DNA of 64,000 nucleotides from NCBI GenBank assembly GCA_949752735.1, contig OX457036.1, forward strand, positions 8,682,192-8,746,191. The letters are read 5' to 3'. Below are positions 44,190 through 54,783 of this stretch, in pieces. A program made the position numbers and the translations under genes. Position 1 is the stretch's first letter. The number at the start of each line of letters is the position of its first letter. The stretch is from Lumbricus terrestris. Lineage: Eukaryota; Annelida; Clitellata; Crassiclitellata; Lumbricidae. Below the pieces are notes generated by a model. It had not been told where the DNA came from. It saw nothing but the letters and a program-made list of their open reading frames with translations, and did no database searches.

Positions 44190-46025
44190 ATGTCGTTGAG
44201 GAAGCACTTGGAGCATTTCGCGCAGAACACTAGCATGCACGGTTTTGGAAGGGTCATCCTCACAAAGAAACCGGAAAAACGAGCCGCATGGGTGATCGTC
44301 TTTCTGTCTGCATGGGCCTTGTTTGCATACCAGCTGACCAATGTTCTGACCCAGTACTTCCAGTACTCGAAGAAAACGACGACTGAATTTGTTTCAGGAG
44401 GTGCGCCATTCCCAGCCATCACACTGTGCAATATGCAGAGCTTTGATTTCTATACGATGCATAAGTTCCTGAAGGCAATCGAAGGCTTCGATTCGAGCTC
44501 AAACGATTCATTGGCTGAGTTTGTTGGAAGAAATAATTCCTTTGCATTCTATGTTGGTCTACTATACGATTTATTTGAAAAGTACCGACGCGATGAAGTT
44601 TCCGGAGGCGAATTTGATTTTAAAGACCGCTCTAAGATGTATTCCCGAACAACGATCGCCACAAACATACCAGACGATGTGTTGAAAGACATTGGCGTTA
44701 AACAAGACGAATTTATTGTTACATGCACCTTTGGTAACTCAAAATGCAATTTTACAGCAATTACGCATTCTTACTATATAGGCTGCTTCACATTTGAGCC
44801 TCCAAAATCGATAAACACGACTTCTAAAGAGTTTCAGTCTTTATCGGAAGGAATTGAAAACGGATTCTCCGTGACGCTTTTCACTGGAACCAAGTTGATG
44901 GACACTACCAAATTTACGAAAGCTTGGATACCCGGAGTTTTTGAGAAAGGAAGTCCGCTCTCTGGTAGTTCAGGAATACGAGTGGTTATTCATCCACCTG
45001 GTACAGAACCATTTCCACTTACAGAAGGTTACGATGTTCCACCTGGCTATCTAGCATCCCTGGGTATCATTCCGGGGAGACGCAAACGTCTTGGGCGACC
45101 ATATGGATACTGCTCCAGAAGAAACAGATACGAGAAAGATTATATTGATGAGGTCAACGACACGGATTCCGATCAGAATGAACCGTACAGGAAGATCAGC
45201 TGCGAACGGATGTGTATGCAGGAACATGTGATTGAACAGTGCAACTGCTTCGAAGAGTCTCTACCGGATATGGGCGACACTTTCTGCGACGCTAACAACA
45301 TATGTGTGCACTATGAAGATGGCGAGAACGAGACGGAAAGCAGCAACGACGTGGAATTCGAAAGCGTCGACGACGACAACGATGTTATGAACGACACACA
45401 GCTGAAGAAGTCCTACATCCAGACCTGTAAGAGTGTGGCCAATTTCCAGAAGTGTGTACTGCAGGACGACGACAGCTGTAACGCGACCGTGGTTGCTGAC
45501 ATGCTGCGCAGAATTCGTTGCGCTGATGGAGTTATCAATAGCTTGATGACCGACTTGACGCTGCTTGCGAAATGTAAATGCTACCCACCGTGCGACGAAT
45601 ATCGTTACGATGTGTCCTACAGTTTGGCGAAATGGCCGTCGTATGGCTACGAGGGCGGGTCGGTGTATAACGACATCTTTGAAGATGAGAAGTTCCTGGA
45701 TCGCTTCCCCGGAGAGAAGAAAGAGATCTATAAAGACTACGTTGACAGAGAAGGAATGTTCGCAATGAAGGACTTTGCTAAGATAAACGTTTATGTAACG
45801 GATAGCAACGTCCTGCAGACGATTGAAGAGCCGGCCACTCTACTGACTCAACTCATCTCGGAAATTGGTGGCCAGTTGGGACTTTGGATAGGAGTTTCCG
45901 TGATTACAATCTCGGAAGTGATTGAGACCGTTCTCACAATAGCCACAGCAAGTTGTCGAAAGTTGTATCGCAAGTGTAAGGCTAAGAAAACCGATTCAGC
46001 TGTTGATCCTTCAGTTAATTTGTAA
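44190..46025 (+). CDS. DEG/ENaC family channel (ASIC/FaNaC-like), single exon
   Basis: A 611-residue amiloride-type sodium channel subunit that would form a plasma-membrane trimer; the gating stimulus (acid, peptide or force) cannot be read from sequence. The N-terminal His-Gly gating motif is at residues 17-18. TM1 spans about 33-55, followed by FPAITLCN at 74-81. The cysteine-rich ectodomain contains CERMCMQEHVIEQCNC (338-353) and CKCYPPCDEYRYDVS (462-476). The pre-TM2 segment and filter read IGGQLGLWIGVS, with the G-x-S selectivity motif at 568-570, and TM2 spans about 552-585. Length is typical for the family (500-650). A strongly acidic Asp/Glu/Asn stretch at 376-403 sits between conserved cysteines and looks like an insertion. 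The whole CDS lacks introns, although neighbouring genes have many. The ATG lies at the family-typical distance before the HG motif. Confidence 0.93.
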   Translation: MSLRKHLEHFAQNTSMHGFGRVILTKKPEKRAAWVIVFLSAWALFAYQLTNVLTQYFQYSKKTTTEFVSGGAPFPAITLCNMQSFDFYTMHKFLKAIEGFDSSSNDSLAEFVGRNNSFAFYVGLLYDLFEKYRRDEVSGGEFDFKDRSKMYSRTTIATNIPDDVLKDIGVKQDEFIVTCTFGNSKCNFTAITHSYYIGCFTFEPPKSINTTSKEFQSLSEGIENGFSVTLFTGTKLMDTTKFTKAWIPGVFEKGSPLSGSSGIRVVIHPPGTEPFPLTEGYDVPPGYLASLGIIPGRRKRLGRPYGYCSRRNRYEKDYIDEVNDTDSDQNEPYRKISCERMCMQEHVIEQCNCFEESLPDMGDTFCDANNICVHYEDGENETESSNDVEFESVDDDNDVMNDTQLKKSYIQTCKSVANFQKCVLQDDDSCNATVVADMLRRIRCADGVINSLMTDLTLLAKCKCYPPCDEYRYDVSYSLAKWPSYGYEGGSVYNDIFEDEKFLDRFPGEKKEIYKDYVDREGMFAMKDFAKINVYVTDSNVLQTIEEPATLLTQLISEIGGQLGLWIGVSVITISEVIETVLTIATASCRKLYRKCKAKKTDSAVDPSVNL

Positions 46026-46284
46026 AGAGACTTTTCAGAGGAGTTTAAATCCACAGAATGCGTAGCCTAATGGTGCGTGCAGAATTTGCGCCAATGATAG
46101 GCCTTCAATTTGGAGACATTTAAAATTAAGACTTCGAGGTACACTATTAGCAAGAGACTGTATAACGATAAAAATGGATTATTCCTTCATCTTATTATTC
46201 AAGCTACAAACTAGCCTTAGCTGCAGATTTTGATGCGAACACGCTGCATGATATTTTATATAGGCTAAGAATAGGACCTGTAGG
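46026..46284. other. Channel 3' UTR and flank
   Basis: AT-rich sequence directly after the stop codon. No clear poly(A) signal was placed. Confidence 0.4.
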
Positions 46285-46983
46285 CAAGGCCGTACCCGAG
46301 ATTTATTTCGGGGTGCTTACTCGACCTTGAGCAAGCCGACAAGCAACCACATCAACGGACTAATGGATGTGGATGATGTTTTAATCTATTGTAAAAATAA
46401 AATGTCGCATAGAAATAAGAGTTCCAAAATTAAATCTCTTTAGTCCTTACATAATGACTGCAGAGTTAGTAAATGCATTATTTCATGGTAGAAATATTCC
46501 ATTTCGGGGGTGTTCAAACGCCCAAAACACCCCCTAGCTATACACGACCTTGGGGGCCGTCCATAAAGTACGTCACGCTCCGGGGGGAGGGGGTGTAAGA
46601 AAGTGCGACAGTTTGTGACAGGGGGAGGGGGTCAGGCCATGTGTGACGTCACACATTTGTTTTAAATTCTTTTTTATTTTTTTGTTTTTAGTACCTAAAA
46701 TCCGACCCGGCCCGGCCAGGCGTGTCTAAAACCCGGCCTGGCGGGATAAAAGTTGATTTCCCGTCACTATCAAAGCGTTTAGGGACACACGTCACTATCA
46801 GAGGGATTAGGGATAGTATCCTAGGGTTTAGAGGGTTAGGTAAATGGTTATGTTTTTAATTTTTTTGTTCTAAAGTGTGACGTACTTTAGGGGGGTCCGA
46901 GATTTGTGACAGTTTGTGACAAAAAGGAGGGGGGGTCAAAAATGGTCAAAAATAGCGTGACGTACTTTATGGACGGCCCCTTG
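46285..46983. mobile_element. hAT-type MITE with CAAGGCCGTA end, split by another element
   Basis: Starts CAAGGCCGTACCC and ends ACGACCTTG, with perfect 8-bp duplication CCTGTAGG (46277-46284, 46984-46991). The end is visible only once the inner element at 46553-46980 is removed. A relative is at 27464-27718. Confidence 0.75.
46553..46980. mobile_element. Element with 27-bp perfect inverted ends, 3-bp target site
   Basis: Ends begin GGGGCCGTCCATAAAGTACG and are exact inverse copies for 27 bp. TTG flanks both sides. The three-base duplication and GGG terminus fit a PIF/Harbinger-like element, but the superfamily is not certain. The interior is non-coding and includes CCCGGCC-rich sequence. 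It is inserted in the last bases of the outer MITE. Confidence 0.75.
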
Positions 46984-46999
46984 CCTGTAGGTCAGTGTT

Positions 47000-47140
47000 A
47001 TTTCGGTTATGGTTTTTCAGTTACAGTTTCAGTTACAGTTATCTATTTTTATATTTTTCAGTTTCAGTTACAGTTAACTGCAATGAGATTTTTCAGTTAC
47101 AGTTATTTCTTATTTTTCAGTTACAGTTTCAGTTACAGTT
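47000..47140 (+). repeat. CAGTTACAGTTT hexamer-type tract
   Basis: Irregular tandem CAGTTA/CAGTTT units with T-rich spacers. Confidence 0.75.
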
Positions 47141-47725
47141 ATTAGGCCCTACGTGTATATTCAAACGTCACAACTACTAAGACACTGATCACAGTCACAC
47201 ATATTGCGTTACAACTTATGACCAGAATGACTCCCATTGGTCTTCTAGATACATTGAAATTAATATATGTGGAGAAATGTAATTCTATGAAAATTTGTTG
47301 AAATACATAGAGATTTTTTTATTTCTAGGAATGTTAAATGAAATTGTAATTAAAAATTTATACAGCATTGCTCCGAATCAGAGAAGGAAGATTTGTCGCA
47401 TTTTTTCCGTTAAGTAGCGTACCACACTCGTGGTTTTCTGCGTAATTTTTATCACCAGTGCGAACGCAACAGCGACTTTTGGCTATTGCAGTTTGACCTA
47501 CAATTAACATATCGACTGGGTCACATTTGGAAAGCGCTGAGCCATGAGTAGCCTATACCACTACCAGAACATCCATTTCCCAACCGCTGTGCTTGTCCAG
47601 TAGCAACTCAGTCAAGGTCCTCCGTATATAGGCCTACCCTACGTCCTCCTGGCATCGACCGTCCGTAATGGAGAGACCTTGTCATATTGTGGAGACTTGG
47701 ACTAATGCATTGCGTGGACGCACTG

Positions 47726-48606
47726 TGTGTTGACAGCCTTAGGCCGTTTTATTTTTGTCCGCCTGCTTGTCTGCCTCCGTCCGCCTGTGCGCTGCATCCG
47801 CCTATCTGCTGCATGCACTGACTCGCCGCTTGCGACTGCAGCCGACCGGTCTGGCTGGCACTCATCGCGCTCTGTCTGCTATAAAAAGGCAGAATTTCGC
47901 TGTTCGCCACCGACTCTCTGGTTGGCCACGAAGCGGACTAGAGGGGCCTGGCACTTGATACACGGTAAAACGTGAGTTCGAGTGGTGACCGACTTGCTTT
48001 CGGACGGCCTCGAAGCTGACCGATCGCGCTGCCGCTCGACACACGGTAAAACGTGAGTCCGAGTGGTAACTGACTGACAAGCGACTTCAGACGGCCTCGA
48101 AGCCGACTGGTCGACTGGCACCCAACTCGCGGTAGAACGTGAGCCCGGATGTGGACTGACTACCAACTCCTGGTAAGGCCAAGAAGCTAACCAGAGAGGC
48201 TGGCACTTGATGCACGGTAAAACGTGGGTCGAGTGGTGACTGATTATGAGAGTGGGTGTCGCGGCTCCTATTGACCCTGGGCGCTTAAGCTCGGTCTAGG
48301 GGTTCCCTACTCTCATTAGAGGGGTTCGAACCCTCCGACGGCTGACTACAGACTGACGATTGACCCCGACTGCGGGAGGGATTCTTGGGATCGCTGCGGT
48401 CTGCCTTTGGTCCCATTTCCAGTATCGCTTCTGTTTCGTTTGTACCTTAATCGCCTTGTGTTTGGAAACCAATAAATCTGTTTGAAACCTTAACCTGGTT
48501 AGTCTTTAGTCAACCGCTAAAGCCGGACCCGGATATATTTACACTTACGGGCTAGGGGTGGTGTTTTGGTCTCCTGGTGTAATTTGCCCAACCTAGTTCC
48601 GCTACA
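47726..48606 (+). mobile_element. LTR-like segment of a retroelement
   Basis: Several LTR parts appear in the right order: TG start, TATAAAAAGG at 47879, and four or so imperfect units of 85-100 bp containing CACGGTAAAACGTGAG. These are followed by AATAAA at 48471 and a CA end. Next comes TATGGCGATCC, which could be a primer-binding site. No gag or pol follows, so it would be a solo or truncated LTR. Boundaries are inferred and no target duplication was confirmed. Confidence 0.4.
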
Positions 48607-48657
48607 ATATTATGGCGATCCTACCAACGTGAGCCGGGTCTAATCTAATGGCAGTAG

Positions 48658-48818
48658 CAGTGGCGTAGGCAAGGGGGGTTTCGGGGGTCAAACCCCCCCA
48701 TTGGCTCCGGAAAAAAGGTTTTTTAAGGTTATTTTTCCGTTTAAGTAAGAAAAATAGCAAAAAACAGGGTTTCCGGCCATAAACCCCCCCCCATGAAAAA
48801 TTCCTGGCTACGCCACTG
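48658..48818. mobile_element. hAT-type MITE, CAGTGGCGTAGCCA family, short copy
   Basis: 161 bp; ends CAGTGGCGTAGGCA and TGGCTACGCCACTG with perfect duplication GGCAGTAG (48650-48657, 48819-48826). It lacks most of the interior found in the longer copies. Confidence 0.88.
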
Positions 48819-48826
48819 GGCAGTAG

Positions 48827-49370
48827 GATCTCTGGGAGAAAGTCCCCCAGGAACGATATTTCCCCAGAAAAAGATATAGGCCTAGCTGTTGTTTAAGCTT
48901 ACACGTACACTGCAGGTAACCCCCCCCCCCCCGAAAATTTATATAAGTTATATACGTAACATACATTTCTCCAGAAAATTAGACAGGTCATGTTTGGTGG
49001 AAAATTGTGCAAAAAAAATGTTAAAATACGTCAAAAAATCGAGCGGACAAAGGGTGTCGGTGGTGGTTACTCGGCGAAAACGGCTGTTTGTCCCCCTAAA
49101 ATAGTGATCCCCGCAAAAAACAAAGGCCTGTAGAGCCGCTAGACTAAACACTGCCGCATGAGGTCTATATAGGCCTTATAATATAAGGAACCCATAGGCC
49201 TATTCCCACGTGGGACCCGCATGAAACCCAAATGGGGCCTGTGCGATTTCGCTGGAGATGTTGTATGGACCCCTGCACACATACTGGTGTGTATACTGCT
49301 AATTTAGGATAGGATGAATGTTACCGGTCGACGAATCTGGGCCTTTGTATGACTATGTATATATATATAT
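48827..49370. other. Intergenic, no gene recognised
   Basis: Includes a GGGACCC...AAACCC repeat near 49206-49260 related to one at 42325-42360. No gene seen. Confidence 0.5.
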
Positions 49371-49371
49371 T

Positions 49372-51700
49372 AGGGTGCCCGTTAAAAAATATTTTCTGAA
49401 TTTCTTATGTGGTACCCTCTCATTTTGTTGTCTATCATGAGAGAAGTTCCAGGTAATTTTTTAAGAATTTTGGATGCATGTTTAGAGGGAGCTCAACATA
49501 TGTGAAATTAGCGAAATATTATCCGACAGCATGCTATTCTGACTTATTTCACAGTTATTTATCATTCAAATATTTTCAATGCAAAATCAATACAGCACTG
49601 TCAAATGCTAATCAAAACTGAACTATTCAGAATACTAATAACAATACTGCCACAACAAAGTACATTGCAGCATTTATTTTCGTTTTTAAGCTGTAAGTCA
49701 CTAGGGTCTAGTTGTCAGTGTATTTTGTTGTTGTATCATCACCGACAAGTAGTGACTTTCTCGCTTTTGGGCACTTGGCTCTGTGACTTGAGAAATTGTT
49801 TCTGTTCATCACTTGTTGTAATGGAGGTGTTGAAGTCATATATCAGCTACACAGCTCACTCTACTCTGCCATTTACCACTGCCAGACTAGACTGTTAACA
49901 TATTTCTTGTTTAGCTCGAAATCTTCACACCACAAACCCCACTTTGTCTGCCCATATTGGAAGCTGGGGTGTCTAGGCACATGGCCCTGACTAGATTTTC
50001 TATTCCCCACTCTCGCATCATTGAAACAACAGCATTGCTAGTTGCTTCCCCCTACCATCCAGAAGCTTTGTCACGTCAAGAGGCTGCTCCACATGCAAAC
50101 CTGATACCAAGACTGCGTCAACCTGCTCATTGCCTGCAATATCTGGTAACATCTTGCCATCCCAATGTACAACTAGAGGTACGGACGGTTCGAAAATGGC
50201 TTTTCCAGCCTGAGCGGTATGTTGACGAAACTTTAGTCTTGCTGTTCTGATGGATTCAGGATTGACGTTGAAACTAGACATGTCATGTCCAAGGTTCTCG
50301 TTTGGTAGCTCTGTGTGAGCAGCGTGGTTCTAGATTAGACTCAACTTTAGCAGCCATAGTGGCCAATTCTTCTTCTGAAGTCAATTCATCATCTTTCTGA
50401 ATTGTGATATTCGCTCTCTTTCTGTCATCTTCTTTACTTCTGAGATAATGCTCACACTTCAATCTCTTTAACTTTCTGCCCTCTGTTCTAGCCAAAGCTG
50501 TGTCTACACCACCCATTTAGCCTATGCGTGGACAGTGTTGGTCATCCAAGAAAAACCTGTCTTCAGCAATGGTGGTCATTGACATAGCATCTGTATGTGC
50601 CGTGTCAAAAGTTTTTCCAAATCTCCGATCATAGTACTTTCATTAGCTCAGTTCTGCGATGCATGTTCTTATTCAGTTTCTCCCATCTATAAAACATGTC
50701 CTCCAACTTTTCAATGGCATTCCTATCAAGTGTTGTTGGGATACGGGCCATTGACCAAATGTTAAGAACTTCATGTACAACAGACCGTGAACTGTCTGTG
50801 ACTGTCTTAGCAAGAATCTTGTGCCGATGGAAAAAGACTGCAGACAACACCTGATTGTAAGTTGGAAGCTTGCTTTCACATGTATTTCTTCTGATACCGG
50901 ATCAATCAACCAAATGTCAGCGGAACTATACGTGTGACTGTTACAAGCCGTGAAGCAGCTATTTCTGCCATACTTTCTATTGGTAATTAAGTAATCAATC
51001 TAAGATTTTAAATCCAAAAGACTCAAAGCACTATCAGTGATTTAGATATACTGTAGCTGCTTTAGTATGACAACTATGACATTGACACACTAAATACAAC
51101 AGTTACTGCATCATTGCCCCAATTGCGCAGAACAGTGTGCACACTAAATAAAAAAGGATTGCATATTTTTTTAACAAAAGGAACATGTTGCAGCTAAATG
51201 AAAGTGATGGTGCTGATTGCAGAATGCTAATTGCACAATTAATAGATATAGCAATTTTACTCTGTTTGTGAGTACTGTATGGACATTGACCATTATAAGC
51301 TAAAACCTACTAACAGTAACCTTTTGTGAATATTACATTTTTCTGTTCTCTTTAAATGCAATTTCTTTACAACTTAGTGCTTCTTGTGGTTTTGTAGCAG
51401 GTCCAGTTATTTTAAAATTAAGATTAAAACCTTAGCTGTTTGTTGTGATTTTGCAATGACAAGGACTCATTTTTATACATGAACTAGCTGAAAGAATCCA
51501 AGGATAAAATGTTGACTGAGAGAGCAGCAGTAATATTAAACACATTAATTAGTCTAAATAGAATAATAACAACACAGTAGGCCTAAGTAACATGTGCAAT
51601 GTGAAACAAAATGCTGTAAACAACGAAACTGGAAAAGGTAGGAAAGATTGCGATATAGCATAAACTTTAGTCATGTTGAGCTCCCAGTAAATATTAACAT
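49372..51700. mobile_element. Decayed DNA transposon with TAGGGTGCCCG left end
   Basis: The left end TAGGGTGCCCGTTAAAA resembles the end of the 34697-36785 element. A subterminal GGGAGCTCAACAT block at about 49488 recurs inverted near 51670 (ATGTTGAGCTCCC). The right terminus was not found. It encloses the pseudogene at 49920-50909. Confidence 0.45.
49920..50909 (-). pseudogene. Broken transposase-like gene
   Basis: Four collinear minus-strand frame pieces lie in order. The first contains ARIPTTLDRNAIEKLEDMFY (about 50850-50630), then an acidic/basic DDELTSEEEL piece (50516-50283). Next is VPLVVHWDGKMLPDIAGNEQ (50281-50060) and last EWGIENLVRAMCLDTPASN (50010-49930). The HWDGK.LPD and AMC.DT.ASN.G blocks recall an uncharacterised transposon-associated protein family found widely in invertebrates. 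Stops separate the pieces and there is a frameshift near 50050, so it is inactive. Family naming is from memory and unverified. Confidence 0.6.
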
Positions 51701-52017
51701 AAAATTCTGCAATTGACCTAAATGCCGTTTGCCTTAAACTAAGCTTAGACCTACTCTTTTCATTCAAATTCAGAATTGATGATGGTCTGTCGATCGCATG
51801 TCGATCACTTCAATTTCCTCAGGTGACAATTAAATGTTCGAACTAATGTCTTTTAAAGGAATTAATTAACCTACCAAATTAAAACAGATAGCCAAAATAT
51901 ATTTGACCTGTCTTGGGTTATTTTGCAGCGTTGGTCAGAACATTGTTCTTCATTCGACAATGTAATTATAGTCTAGCATATTAATGTCTGTTCAGAATGT
52001 ACAGTTTCCAATCATTT
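50910..52017. other. Intergenic, 3' flank of the first GGCT gene
   Basis: AT-rich with no recognised gene. Sequence similarity to the flank of the second paralog extends about 30 bp past the stop codon (near 51985-52017). Confidence 0.5.
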
Positions 52018-52527
52018 TCACAGGTCTGCAATTGGGCAAGGTCCATCGTATCCATTGTGCTCGATAGCTTTCAGCTTCTTCACATAGTCAACTGGCAAAT
52101 TGTGTTCGATCGCGCCTCTGATTATCACGTCGAGATACTGAGGCGATGGTCGTCGATCCTCGAAACCTCTCTTCAGCAGGTAGTATGTCCTACAGTTTCG
52201 CAGGACTTGGCCATTGGTGTCGGTGACGTCCACGGTGCGCGGTTCGTAAACACCAGCACCAACTTTCTCCTGATCATCAAGACTCTCCATGTCAGACTTG
52301 TTTAGCGACCAGACAACGCCCCACACATGATCACCACTCGATTCGGTTATCGTTGCCTTTGCCCCATGCCAGACCGAGTCCGGAGGATTGTAATCGAATT
52401 CCAGGCGATAGTCGTCCAGTCGGGCAACCGCCTTAAAAACAGCGGACGGGTTTTCGACGTGAATTCGCTTCTTCAAAAGATTACTTGCATAGGCGAAATG
52501 ACAGAATGTGCTGCATTCATTCGACAT
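52018..52527 (-). CDS. GGCT: Gamma-glutamylcyclotransferase paralog A, intronless
   Basis: A 169-residue cytosolic enzyme of the gamma-glutamyl cycle that would release 5-oxoproline from gamma-glutamyl amino acids. The family substrate loop FAY(G)SN is present as FAYASN at residues 11-16, with Ala14 replacing the usual Gly. NPSAVFKAVARLDDYRLEF and VWHGAKATI follow, with the probable catalytic Glu87 in LDDQEKVG; Lys88 replaces the usual Gly after it. SPQY and the C-terminal LKAIEHNGYDG complete the fold. The length fits human GGCT (188). The ATG at 52527 is the only good start. The paralog B gene lies 1.7 kb upstream in the same orientation. The two substitutions near the active site make altered activity possible. 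Confidence 0.9.
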   Translation of the reverse strand: MSNECSTFCHFAYASNLLKKRIHVENPSAVFKAVARLDDYRLEFDYNPPDSVWHGAKATITESSGDHVWGVVWSLNKSDMESLDDQEKVGAGVYEPRTVDVTDTNGQVLRNCRTYYLLKRGFEDRRPSPQYLDVIIRGAIEHNLPVDYVKKLKAIEHNGYDGPCPIADL

Positions 52528-53407
52528 TTTTAACGTGTATAAAAGCCTTCTATTTTCAGCAAATTTCAGATCTAGACAGTTGCTCTGTACTCTGTACCAA
52601 AGATGCTCTGGACGCTGGAAGGCAAAATAGGCCTATGGCCTTATGACGTAGAGATAACCAAAATCATGGTGCGCTACCAGTGACATCTGTCGACTGCAAT
52701 AGTATTATTTCTCACACACGACACCGCTTAAACTATAGGAGCCGTGCCTTACATATTCAGATTTGCAAGTCATTGTTGCTCCAAAATCTCGCTGCAACCA
52801 AGTCCACTTTCAAAAGACTGCCTTTCCCCTCTTTCTCTGAAGGCTTGTTTACATGCACATGGTGCTTGTTTTGAATCTCTCACAACGCAATAGGTCTATT
52901 ATTAGCCTAATGGAAATATACCAATGAAATTATTTCTCCTGAAGCACAATATTTTCAAGTGATTTTATCATCAATCAACGGGATTCGAACCTTAATTAAA
53001 AAGGAAAAATTTGAGATTTGGGGTCTAGTAGGCCTATCCTTTACACATAGTTTGAAGATCAGAGATGAGGTACTTTCATAACAGAGCAGAAGCCAGGCCA
53101 TGGGCATTTGGGGTCACATCCTCTTAAACTGGAGATTTTTGCACTTGTTAATATTTTTCTGCTAAATGTAGCAAGCTATGTGACAAGCTTCACTAGTAAA
53201 TGAGCAAATCCAAAATGTGTAGGACCTATCTGCTGACCTATCTTTCGTATCTAAACATTGGCGTCAAATCTGATGATTAAGCTCATAGTCTTAAAGGGTC
53301 AATAACATGTTCAAACTTTATGGAGTATGTACTTCTTGGCAAGTGTAAAACTATTTTTGTAGTTACGGTAAACATGTGTGACAACTTCACCTGATGGCTG
53401 ACATTTG
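52528..53407. other. Spacer between GGCT paralogs
   Basis: No gene recognised; probably contains the paralog A promoter next to 52528. Confidence 0.4.
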
Positions 53408-53563
53408 CAGCATGAGAATTGGTACGGAGGGATTGAGGGGTTCAACCCCTAGTTTTTCTTAGGACCCCATAGTAGTCTTCATTGCACATCCCAACTCCAC
53501 ATAAATCAACTGACCCCTCAAATCAAGTCTGACCCCTCAGTTTTTTCTACAATTCTCATACTA
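53408..53563 (+). mobile_element. hAT-type MITE, TGAGAATTG family
   Basis: 156 bp; ends CAGCATGAGAATTG and CAATTCTCATACTA with perfect 8-bp duplication GACATTTG (53400-53407, 53564-53571). Confidence 0.8.
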
Positions 53564-54267
53564 GACATTTGCATAAACATATTATAGCTGACTATACACT
53601 TGCAAACGGTGATTTGGATTTACTAACAACTCATAATCTTTTAAGTTTAACTGAGATCAGTGAGGTGATATATGCATTTAAATCCAACAGTATTTTAAAA
53701 ATAGCCTTGCATGTATACCTACATCTGGAATGTACTCAATGTTAGTGCACAAAGCAAACAAAATGTAGTTTCTACATTATTCAGCAATCTTCACATGTGA
53801 AATGCTGCTCCAACCAGGAAGTCAGTTTTCCACAAAGTCTGTATGCAAAATATATGAACATCCCGATAAATCATGTCAAAAATGTAAGGGCATGTATAAA
53901 GAATATAATTAGATTTAAAAAAACATACATGGAATCTCCTTCAACAGAGCTGCTTGCCAATCTTAGTGAGCACCAGAAGAGTCAAAAACATGGTATGTTA
54001 AAACAATCTTGTCAAAATTCCATTACACTATTCCACTGAATTTTGTCCAGCATTCATGAAGTGTCCGGTTCAAGTATTTATATAGCACCTCTTCAAGGAA
54101 ACTATTCAGAGGTTGTACGCCTACATCAGTGCACTTCGACGTCATACAATCATGTAATTTGTGTACTGGGTAATGTATCAATTTGTGTCGGTCAGCAACG
54201 TACCAAAGAAAAAGTTCGTTCTACTTTGTGTTCAACTTTATGAATGTCTGTTCGGAACAGTTTCCAA

Positions 54268-54783
54268 TCATTTGCACTGGTCTGCAACTGGGCAAGGTCC
54301 ATCGTATCCATTGTGGTCGATAGCTTTCAGCTTCTTCACATAGTCAACTGGCAAATTGTGTTCAATCGCGCCTCTGATTATCACGTCGAGATATTGAGGC
54401 GAAGGTCGTCGATCCTCGAAACCTCTCTTCAGCAGGTAGTATGTCCTACAGTTTCGCAGGACTTGGCCATTGGTGTCGGTGACGTCCAGGGTGCGCGGTT
54501 CGTAAACACCAGCACCAACTCCCTCCTGAGTATCAAGACTAGGTATGTCAGACTTCTTGAGCGTAAAGAGAATACCCCACACGTGATCACCCTTCGATTC
54601 GGTTATCGTTGCTGCTGCTCCATGCCAGACCGAGTCCGGAGGATTGTAATCGAATTCCAGGCGATAGTCGTCCAGTCGGGCTGCGGTCGTGAAAACTGCT
54701 GACGGATTTCGGATGTGAATTCGTTTCTCCAGTAGATTACTGCCATAGGCAAAATAACTGAATGTAGCTGATTCACTCGCCAT
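54268..54783 (-). CDS. GGCT: Gamma-glutamylcyclotransferase paralog B, intronless
   Basis: A 171-residue protein with the canonical substrate loop FAYGSN (residues 11-16), VWHGAAATI, and Glu87 in LDTQEGVG, the counterpart of the human catalytic glutamate. It would convert gamma-glutamyl amino acids to 5-oxoproline in the cytosol. The frame extends 16 codons further upstream, but the start at 54783 aligns with paralog A, so it is preferred. The C-terminal half (from GAGVYEPRT) is almost identical to paralog A in DNA sequence, while parts of the first half differ much more. Both genes lack introns, unlike the mammalian gene. Confidence 0.92.
   Translation of the reverse strand: MASESATFSYFAYGSNLLEKRIHIRNPSAVFTTAARLDDYRLEFDYNPPDSVWHGAAATITESKGDHVWGILFTLKKSDIPSLDTQEGVGAGVYEPRTLDVTDTNGQVLRNCRTYYLLKRGFEDRRPSPQYLDVIIRGAIEHNLPVDYVKKLKAIDHNGYDGPCPVADQCK

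Noticed and set aside
45076..45093. RRKR furin-like motif at residues 297-300 of the channel
   Set aside because: By position it aligns with a basic strand common in the family, so protease activation as in ENaC is not supported without more evidence.
47727..48166. Overlapping frames around 47.7-48.2 kb
   Set aside because: They lie in tandem LTR-like repeats, differ between strands, and show no family resemblance.
54244..54702. 152-codon plus-strand frame over GGCT paralog B, with a matching frame over paralog A
   Set aside because: It is the antisense shadow of a conserved gene; its similarity between paralogs is a by-product of GGCT conservation.
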